Below are positions 55,539-64,000 of a stretch of DNA of 64,000 nucleotides, in pieces. The translations under genes and the position numbers were made by a program. How positions within the stretch are numbered: the stretch's first letter is position 1; each line of letters begins with the position of its first letter. Where the stretch lies: assembly GCA_037074615.1 (NCBI GenBank), contig CM073570.1, forward strand, positions 15,359,685 through 15,423,684. The letters are read 5' to 3'. This DNA comes from Leucaena leucocephala. Lineage: Eukaryota; Streptophyta; Magnoliopsida; Fabales; Fabaceae. Below the pieces are notes generated by a model. The model saw only the letters and a program-made list of their open reading frames with translations, was not told the origin of the DNA and searched no databases.

Positions 55539-57956
55539 TAATCTTGCCATGATCAGATATTGCTCGGGTATTATGGGACGTGGATCATGTCCCTTGGAGA
55601 TGGTCAGTTAGATTGTCTGCTCAACCAAATAAATAGCTATTGTTCATCAAGGTAGCCTTATAGAATCCCCTTAGAATGTGCAGTCGGTGTAATAGTTTTA
55701 ATCTTGGCTTAGGCATGCTTGGCAGTGGGTAGTGTCTTCTTAGTATTGAGTGTATTTTATTGGCAGATACTGATATTAGAGGATAAAGGCATGACATGGA
55801 CAACAGATGATCAGATTTTGACCTTCTATTTTTGTTTCATTCAGTACTGGATCTTTGTATGTATGCCATATTCTATTTGGAGTTTGAAATTTATTATATA
55901 TCTCAGTTGAAGAGAGTTTGTTACACCCCATAATTAGACTGAAAGTTTGTCCTCTGTTTATTCAAAATTTAAAATCTAGTTGTTGCCTGTGTTTCTGTCT
56001 TTCAAAAGTTTTGGTTCCACGGGGTTTCGTTACCTTCCTCTACGTCAAATCTTTAACAGATTCTCTCTCAAGATTGCAATTCTTTTTCTTGATTGGGTGC
56101 TAATTGAACTCCTCTTCCTCCAACCACTCAGTCATCCACTTCCTCTTGTGATTTCACTACAATAAATAATATATATACTTTATTAAATTGGTTTCATATT
56201 TGTGTAATTCATAGGGTCATTACACTCACCATTGGCTATCGTGTTGTATCTCACAGTCACTCACTCTAAAACTCCAATATCACGACTTGCCTTCATCGTC
56301 CACGCCTTCATACTTTAGTCTCGCTTTAGGTCTTCATCTCCTTAGATTGATTTCTCCCAAAATCTGGTGAGACATATGGCTTTAAATATGTATTTGATTT
56401 TGTTCCTTTGCTGTTGAAGTTGTGCGTGCTTGTGCAGTCTTCGCATTGAAATGCGCCTTCTTTACTTTTCAAATTGAAATGTGCAGTCGCTACTTCACTC
56501 ACACGCATTGTGTCTTCTGGTTCAATTTATAGATTCCTTTGTAAACTTTGTTGTGAATTTTAGTAAGGAACAGCTATTCTGTAAGTATGCATAAGGTTTT
56601 TGTTGCCTTTGTCTTGATCGATGGAACGTGAGGCTATGCGCAATTGTTGAATCTGTTCATTTACTTATGTATTTGATTCATGTTTAAATGTGGTACAAGA
56701 TTAGTTGCTGGATGCTTGTTTTGATTTATGCTTAAAAGTGGCAAAAGTTCAATTGTTATCGAATAGTTAATATATATATATGGGCTCATGTTATGCTATT
56801 GGTTAGGTGTTACAATTTAGTTTCAGTTATATAAATATGTATTATTCCATTGATTTAAGTTGCTTTTGAAACAAAAACCTGAACATTTTTATATATACTT
56901 GACAGGTTGCCTATACCTATTGTAATTTAAACAGGTTCAATCTATACCTATTGTATACACATGGGCTAACATGTAACTAATTAAAAATAAACATGCCGAG
57001 AGCATAGGTTAACCCGTGGGCTAACTCACCTCTCTGTTGCTCACCCTAGTTTACTGTTTGTAATTGAGTGAACAATTTCACCAAACTTCTCAGTATTATG
57101 GTAAATAATAATATATGTGTTTGATTTGTAATACTAAGGTTTTGAAAGGGTTTATAACTCAAAATTTAATTTAAAAAATTTTAAAATTAATAGTCATATT
57201 TATTCAAAGAATTTTTATACTAAATCATAGTTTAAAATTAAAATTTTATATAAGTTATTAAAATTAACTTTTAAAATAATAAAAGAATTTATAAATTATC
57301 TAATTATTATTTTATTTCTATTTTTTCTCATGTCATCTCTCATTTCTCCTCTATCTTACATCTTTTTCACCCTCTCTCATTTCTCATTTCTCTAATTTCT
57401 TTTCTACTTTATCTCCTATTTTCTTTCTCTCATCTCTCTTACTTTTAATTAAATCATACAATTTTTAATAATTTACTAATAATAAAAGTATTTTTAAAAA
57501 TAACTATCTAAATATTTATTTATTAAAAATTATTTTTTTTTATAAACTCTTTTTTTTTTAATTTAAAGTATAAATGAAAACAAGAGCTTGATTTTTTTTG
57601 TATTGTCAGTGTGAGGTGTATCACGCGATCTGAAATAGTACTGTGACTATTATCTCAAGGGGTTATAGGCTATCCTTTTCTTAGAGACCTTTTTAGAGTT
57701 GTAGCCTTTTGTTTTTTGTTCGTCAGTTACTATTAATATACAAAATTGCAAATTATTGCTTACTCCATAGACTCCCATCTGAACACCATTTTGTTTAACT
57801 TTATGAATTTTGTTGTGCCCTCACTCAGACTATACACGAGACTTTATAAACTGCCATAAAAATATGTTCCACAAGTGAATATCTATTGCAATACTGTAGC
57901 ACGAACATTAATTAAACACGTTTTTACTTCCCCCATCCCCAAGTTGTCAAATCCCT
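55539..57956. other. Intergenic, 3' flank of NFS1
   Basis: About the first 350 bases are likely 3' untranslated sequence. The rest is ordinary AT-rich DNA; short frames there match no family I know. Confidence 0.5.
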
Positions 57957-57964
57957 CCGTATAG

Positions 57965-58747
57965 TAGGGCTGTGCACCATAGCCCGCTATACCCTATCCA
58001 GCCCGCAAGAAAAATACCCTGTCCAGTCTGATTTTTACCGGGTAAGACCGGGCATCGGGCTGCAAAATACAGCCCATACATTTTTCGGGCTGGGCACCGG
58101 GCATAGGGGCTGCCCTGCCCTGCCCATGAGCACTCCTTCTTTTATTTTTTTTATTTTTTCTCTATCTTAGAAGGGAGAATATGATAGCTACTGGTGACTA
58201 TAAGGTAATTTTAGAAATATAAGTAGGTAAGTTGTATCTTTTAATATTTATAAATATACTAATTTTTTCTTTTTTCTTAACTTTGTTAATTATCATATGA
58301 TTACATTATAAATTATAATTATTTATTTTATTTTTTAGATGCTTTATCTTTGTCAATATTAGGGAGATTGATACAAAATTATAATTACAAACTATTTAGA
58401 TTTCAACGCTTATTTTTTATATGCAATGGATCTCAAGATTTTAATTATTATCTTTGTTCTCTTATTCTTAGTGAATTATAGATATTATTTAACTTTTAAA
58501 GACACATGGATATGATATTATTTTAGAAATTCATAATTACAGATTTTTTTCACAACATGAGCATGATATCACGACTTGGGCATGTCCAGATTGCCCATGC
58601 CCAGCTCGCTCATGCCCTGCCCAAAATTGTTAAGGCTTTTACCGGGCAGAACTGGGCACCGGGCTGCAAAATGCAGCCCATGCATTTTTTGGGCAGGGCA
58701 CCGGGCAAGGGTGCTGCCCTACCCAACCTTGCCTATGCACACCCCTA
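57965..58747. mobile_element. hAT-type MITE with perfect 8-bp duplication (second family)
   Basis: A 783-bp element, left end TAGGGCTGTGCA, inverted right end TAGGGGTGTGCA, flanked by CCGTATAG on both sides (57957-57964 and 58748-58755). The subterminal arms are built of ACCGGGCA..GGGCTGCAAAATGCAGCCCAT motifs, with the palindrome CTGCAAAATGCAG and TGCCCTGCCC runs repeated at both ends. The centre is AT-rich. No transposase. The duplication size and ends mark it as hAT; the arm sequence differs from the element at 13.5 kb, so it is another family. Confidence 0.88.
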
Positions 58748-58755
58748 CCGTATAG

Positions 58756-60875
58756 CATCCCATTCTCCAAATGAAAATTTTAAAAAGATAAATGTAATTA
58801 TTATGTCATTTTCTATATTAGAATTTATGATTATATGTTGCTTATTTATTATAAATTTTTTTAATAATTATATTACTTTCTTGACGTCTCATTATAATTT
58901 TCGCTTCCTAAAAACTATATGCACCATCACCAATGACCATGAAACACAAGTCACAGCCCATCCTTCATAATCCATTCAAGTGAATGACCAGACTTTTGCA
59001 TTTGAAGGCGTGCGCTCTTTCAAGTTTCAAGATGAGATTCCTTTAAAAGCTAAGAAGGGGTGTTGGAAGTAATTTTTCATGAAAAGTTTCAAGTAAATTT
59101 ATGGCTTACAGTTCCAAAGCAAACTCCTGAAGTTTTTGCCTTTTGATAGTTCTTTTCTTGAACCAAAAATAAAGTCACAGATTGTGACGGCTGTGCCAAC
59201 ATGTATTTTCAATCATATGGCTCTATCATCACTTTGGTGTTTGCTGTTGTTCCACCAGCATCAAATGAGAAAGTGGAATTCCGGGCAGTACAAATTTGTA
59301 TTACGCCACAGGGATGGGCCAACTTCAAAAGGAACATGTTGATAATTACCGCACAAAAAAACTTGGGATGGATGGATTCAGAATCTGCTTTTTTTTTCCA
59401 TGTGGTCCGGAAGCTTTTCAATGGTGTCTGTCTGTCTTGACCTTTGTCAAACATTCTCTTTTATCATCTTAAATCTCGGGTTGCATTGTTCTCACATGAC
59501 TGTAATTTTATCATTATTCCTCCCCTTGGCCTTGCTTGCTCTGTCACTTACTGTATACCATTGTTATATTTCACATAACACAGCAAAGATGCTTTAACTC
59601 TTGAGATCTAAATCAAGCACAAATCTTTCGGAGAATAACACCCAAAAAGATAGCTATTAGAATTAGATAGTCTTAGGCCTTATAAGGCACCTTCTTTTAA
59701 GGCCATTCTCTCAATATGGGACTCATGACAATACACTCCTTTAAGAGTTGTTGTAGGTTAAAACTCTCTGTAGATAGATAAATAGTGAGTTCTCGTTAAA
59801 AATATTAATTTGATAAGTATAAATTTAAAAGGAGAGCTAAATTCCAGAAGAGTAGCATATATTACAAGGGAGAACCCTTTCAACTTAGACTCATAACAGT
59901 GATCTTTCAAGAAGAAAATGGAATTTGCATAATGCGTCTTATACTTTTAGGCAAAGATTGGATGCAAACCATTCTGAGTTTTAATTAAGGAATGAACAAT
60001 GAACAATGGCTTTATCCAAATCCACTTTGTATATTGCAGGAATATTTTGGATATTTAGTACTGTCAGATCCCTCGGGCTCCATTCCTGCGGAAGTGGTGG
60101 TGACGTTCTGTGTTGTTCTTTTCTTTCTTTCTTTCTTTGTTTTTTTTTTGCCATTGATGTGCTGTGCAATGTCATTCATGTAACTTTTTAACAAAAGCAA
60201 AAAGTTGATAATGATTAATGAGAGACGAAAGTACTCTTTGTCGAGTAATTTCTGCTGAAAAGATTATGAACCTGTACGGCTGTAACTAGGACTACCCACA
60301 GGGGCTTATATCAGAACTATGTATAATCTGACATGGAAATATGTGCAACTTTCTTTTATATTATACAATTTACTGCAAATCTGCAGACTGCCCAATGCCA
60401 TTCACTTCCAAAAACCCTTTTTTTTCCCCCTAAACTTCTCACTGTATCCATAACAAACGCATTTATCAGCTTAAATACCGCTCAACTTCATAAACCAAAA
60501 CTTTAAAGCCAAGCGTCTCATCTAAGTTGACTAGTCATTTCAACTTTTAACTGAATCTCTCATCTACTGTCAATCACTATGCGCATTTTCTCTAGTGGTC
60601 ATGAAGGTGGAAATGATTTTTTCTTTTCAGTATTGAGCTTTCAATCTGGAAATGAGAGCTTAAGCAGGCAACTATTTGTTTAAATCCATAGAATCAGCAT
60701 ATCAGAAAGCACACTGCCATAGTGATTACTATATGGTACCTATAGAGAAATGGAGAGAAGGATCCATACAAAGAGAAAAGAATAACTGGAATATATATAT
60801 ATATATATATATATTCACATACAAAATGGACCTATCGATTGGTGTTGTTATACAAGGAACTATAAAGGACTGAAA
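58756..60875. other. Intergenic, no gene supported
   Basis: Moderately AT-rich. A frame at 59201-59440 (VFAVVPPASNEKVEF...) looks slightly protein-like but matches no family I recognise. A TA tract lies at 60790-60815. The last 150 bases may be the EPFL2-type 3' untranslated region. Confidence 0.4.
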
Positions 60876-61372
60876 TCAAGGGTTGAAAATGAGATTCCCA
60901 CACTTGCACTTCCAACTCATTGGCTTGTAGTTTGAAGTTGTACTCTCATCTCCTCTACCATAAGCAGCCATTGAAGTGTTCATCTTCTTCTTCCTCTGGA
61001 CTTGGGGATTCGTAGGTACCTGGATAGCTTCACAGTGACCACACCAGCTGCACCTTCCCTCACATTTCGGTGGCCTCGAACCTATCCTTGCTCTCATTCT
61101 TGTATCATCCTCACTTACTACCACCTGCTCAGAATCAGAAACATTCTGTTTCAGAGTTTTTCTACCTGTTACAACATGGAGAGAACAACAACATATCAGA
61201 TTTTTTTGTTCAAGCTGGTTTCAAAGCAATATATCATTATTGAAACTTGAAAGAATCTACCTTCAGTAACAAATCCCTGCTGGGTCCAATTTGAAACTAT
61301 CAGAAACAGCAGAGAAAAGATAATAAAGCTGAGTCTGTGACCACAAATAAGATGTTGATCATCATGCCCCAT
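60876..61372 (-). CDS. EPFL2: Secreted cysteine-rich peptide, EPFL2 type
   Basis: Two exons on the minus strand, 61372-61261 and 61165-60876, joined G|GT across a 95-bp intron, give 133 residues. The ATG gives MGHDDQHLICGHRLSFIIFS followed by a hydrophobic signal peptide. A variable region (KQNVSDSEQVVVSEDDTRM) leads to RARIGSRPPKCEGRCSWCGH, which precedes CEAIQVPTNPQ, and the protein ends YKPMSWKCKCGNLIFNP. The mature part has six Cys, the EPIDERMAL PATTERNING FACTOR-LIKE pattern. GSRPPKC, GHCEAIQVPTNPQ and MSWKCKCGN are close to EPFL2, which acts through ERECTA-family receptors in leaf margin and ovule patterning. The short frames upstream on this strand are leader or spacer. Confidence 0.9.
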
Positions 61373-63186
61373 TTCAGAGAGAAACCAGAGGAGTGGAAAG
61401 GAGAGTGTCTCAAGCAAACCTAGGAAGTCGACAGAAACAAGGGAAAGAGAGTGAACGAAGATATAGTAATGGAGAGAATGGGCAAAGTGGGAGGTGGTAG
61501 CAAATGGCAGTAACTGAATGACGCCATAATAATATTAATAATCAATATATATATGTTGTTAAAATTGTATTGAAGTGACGGAACATAAAAAGACAGAAGA
61601 GAAAATCGCAGAGGGGCAAGAAAAGGAGGATCTACGAAAAAGGAAAAACCTACCGTGAGGTGACGAGCTCTCTCTCTCTCTCACACACACAAAAACAAAC
61701 CAAGATTCGTATGATAATTCAAGGAAAGGAGAAGAAACAAGAAGGGATGATACAAAAAACCGAGTAGCACCCAGAAACAGCAAAAAGCCACAATTTTTAC
61801 CCGATTTGGGGGACAACCTCCCACTAACAGACATGAATTTACAGCTGTTGATTTTGGGGTGTGTAATAACTTTTTTTCATTTCCCAGTTCAAAAGAGAAG
61901 TAATTGGGGGGTAGAGTGGGGAACTGGAAATGGTGTGTCTGCTTTTCGGGTTTTCTTGTTTGTGATGCGAGCGGTCCCTGCAGGTTATCAAGCCATATCC
62001 CTCTCAGTCTCACAGTGATCTGGGGGAGAAAGAGAAACAACATAAAGTGATTCTATTATTATCCTTTCAATCTATCATTATGCAATCAAATGAGTTGATT
62101 TTGTTATAAGTCTGATCGCATCAGCTTTAGATTTCACTTCTGCTCTTACTGCTACTATGAAGGCAAACTGATGCTTGCATAACATAACGGTGATAAGTGG
62201 ATGACTACTTCGCGTTCAATTTCTTCATTTCTGGGGTCGCAAGAAAGATTACTTCAAAGCTCAAACTTCTAACAAACCTCACGCTTATACCAATCTAAAG
62301 AGGCCATGGCAAATCTGAAATTTCATTTAAAATTAGAATACTTTACATTTACTTTTTTTTTTTATTACATAAATTTTTGGAAAATAATTAGGCTCACTTA
62401 TAAACTAAAAGTAAGATAAAGTCTCTCTACTTTCTAAATGATATCAATATTAGTCAAATACTATCAATTATCCTCAAATATAAACTTAATCATTTAAAAA
62501 TTAAGATATCTCCAAATAATATTTTCTAGAATACATAAAGGCCTAACACACCAGCTCATAAGTGGACTGAAAAGGACTTAACTTACGACACAGCCCATTT
62601 GTTTTCGCTGCGTCTATAAACCCAAATCTGTTGTAAGTAGTAGTATAATACAAAAGGGCCAGATGCTCCTGCTGGCCTTCTTCTTGTCACGAAGAATGAG
62701 ACGTGAATCTTCTTTATCTGATATAAAAGTAAGGTTTAATAACATTTAATTACGTCAATAATGGCTTCTTAATGTACAAGTAAGGTTTAATTTGTATGTT
62801 GGCGAAGAGAAAAAAAACTAGATCTTGGCATTTAATATTTTTAATAATGATTGAATTTTGAGTGTTTCTATTTTAAGTAAACAAATAGTCAAAATTTTGG
62901 CCAGGAAAAACAAGTAATACAAAATAAAAACAGAGATAGAGAGATTAAGAAAATTGGGGGGAAATTAAATAAATTGTTATTTTCTCTTTATTTGAAGAGT
63001 ATTTTATAACGTTTTCAATAGAAAGGTTGATATTGCTGGTCATAAAATATCTTAAAATCACGGTACTCTCCAGGTGTTAAAAACAAAAGCATGTTAAGGT
63101 GCTAAGGTAAATTTAATGTTTGAGATGTATAAAATAAAAATTGAAGGTATTAAACTTTTCATGTGAACATGCATGTTTAATTTGCA
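61373..63186. other. Upstream region of the EPFL2-type gene
   Basis: Holds a CT tract followed by CA units near 61669-61690, which may lie in the leader, and a family B copy near 62.4 kb. From 62300 it is AT-rich, with no gene seen. Confidence 0.45.
62395..62525 (-). repeat. Dispersed repeat family B, copy 6
   Basis: Inverse orientation, truncated: AAATGATATCAATATTAGTC, then CTATCAATTATCCTCAAATA, match the 46.2-kb copy. Confidence 0.42.
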
Positions 63187-63411
63187 ATACATACATACAT
63201 ACATACATACATACATACATACATACATACATACATACATACATACATACATACATACATACATACATACATACATACATACATACATACATACATACAT
63301 ACATACATACATACATACATACATACATACATACATACATACATACATACATACATACATACATACATACATACATACATACATACATACATACATACAT
63401 ACATACATACA

Positions 63412-63441
<30 letters not shown>
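63187..63441. repeat. (ATAC)n microsatellite, about 63 units
   Basis: Pure ATAC tetranucleotides over 255 bp. The repetitive Met-Tyr-Val-Cys and Ile-His-Thr-Tyr frames on the two strands are translations of it and not genes. Confidence 0.97.
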
Positions 63442-63442
<1 letters not shown>

Positions 63443-64000
63443 CAAATCAATAAACTTGGGTAAACATGATAATTATGAAAAGAAATTGAGACGAGGGTTT
63501 GGACGTCTTAATTGATGTGAAACACCCCCACTAGGGCCAGGCATATATGAAAGTGGTTAAGAAGTACCCATCAAATTAAGGGAAGAACAACCACTATTCA
63601 ATAATCTTTATCTCTTCTCTATGACCACTAGCGGTGGATAAGGCACAAGCTATGTTATAGGATAAGGGCAATTAATATATGTAATCACATTAAGAATTAA
63701 TTAAGTGGTTATTTGAGGTTATGAAAGGGAAAGCAGTCCAACTAGCTAGGTAATAATTAACAACGAGAGGATCTATAAGTGGACTTAAATATCACCCCCT
63801 AACTTAAACAACTTTCGATCGGAGAGACTAATAAATTTTCCTGAGTCTTCACTCACGTCCCTGCCGAATCAGGGTTAGTTCAATTTGATTGAGCTTCAAA
63901 ACAGTATATACCATGCAAACTAATTTTCTTATTGGTGGAGGTCTGTGTTGAGGTCTACATCTGGATAAACAAGTGGAAGAAGAAAAAGGATGGTTTCTGC
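63442..64000. other. Intergenic at the right edge, no gene seen
   Basis: Ordinary AT-rich DNA without a recognisable coding frame, RNA gene or element end. Confidence 0.45.

Noticed and set aside
59201..59440. Possible small protein gene
   Set aside because: No recognisable family, no splice-consistent extension and overlapping alternative frames of equal length.
63094..63515. Repetitive proteins on both strands with Met-Tyr-Val-Cys or Ile-His-Thr-Tyr units
   Set aside because: Translations of the ATAC microsatellite without stops; no start context or conserved ends.

Overview
This is nuclear DNA from a flowering plant, most likely a eudicot. The signs are GT-AG introns inside recognisable plant genes, AT-rich intergenic DNA, many plant-type DNA transposons and long microsatellites. 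I cannot name the species. Six recognisable protein genes, one unrecognised acidic membrane-protein gene and one candidate non-coding RNA gene occupy about a quarter of the window. The rest is intergenic DNA with non-autonomous transposons.

Layout. 0-2.5 kb: a small CACTA-type element and a 163-bp TAGA microsatellite. 4.2-7.2 kb (+): a nine-exon hexokinase-like gene of the HKL3 type with splice-site and frame lesions, probably a pseudogene. 7.2-19.5 kb: gene-poor DNA with Stowaway-like, MULE-type and hAT-type MITEs. 19.5-22.9 kb (+): a BAM1/BAM2-type CLAVATA1-family receptor kinase. 29.6-30.5 kb (+): a transcript-like region with a site matching all the usual rules of an endogenous target mimic of miR160. 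36.2-38.9 kb: a 2.6-kb Mutator-like element with long inverted arms, a 21-bp minisatellite and the N-terminal domain of a MULE transposase. 40.1-43.1 kb (+): a HAESA-LIKE2-type receptor kinase. 44.7-45.8 kb (-): a decayed hAT transposase with its catalytic core missing. 47.7-49.9 kb (+): alpha-tubulin. 51.2-52.9 kb (-): a 572-aa acidic single-pass membrane protein. 54.2-55.5 kb (+): mitochondrial cysteine desulfurase NFS1, intronless. 58 kb: a second hAT MITE with a perfect 8-bp duplication. 60.9-61.4 kb (-): an EPFL2-type secreted peptide. 63.2 kb: a 255-bp ATAC microsatellite.

How the genes relate. This is not an operon-like system. Three genes act in peptide signalling: a CLE-type receptor (BAM), an IDA-type receptor (HSL2) and a cysteine-rich peptide ligand (EPFL2). 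From memory of the Arabidopsis map, BAM1, HSL2 and NFS1 are consecutive genes on chromosome 5, and HKL3 and EPFL2 are close neighbours on chromosome 4. This window would then carry the two sets on one segment, as expected for an ancestral block later split by duplication and gene loss. The most interesting novel signal is the candidate miR160 target-mimic locus lying between BAM and HSL2.
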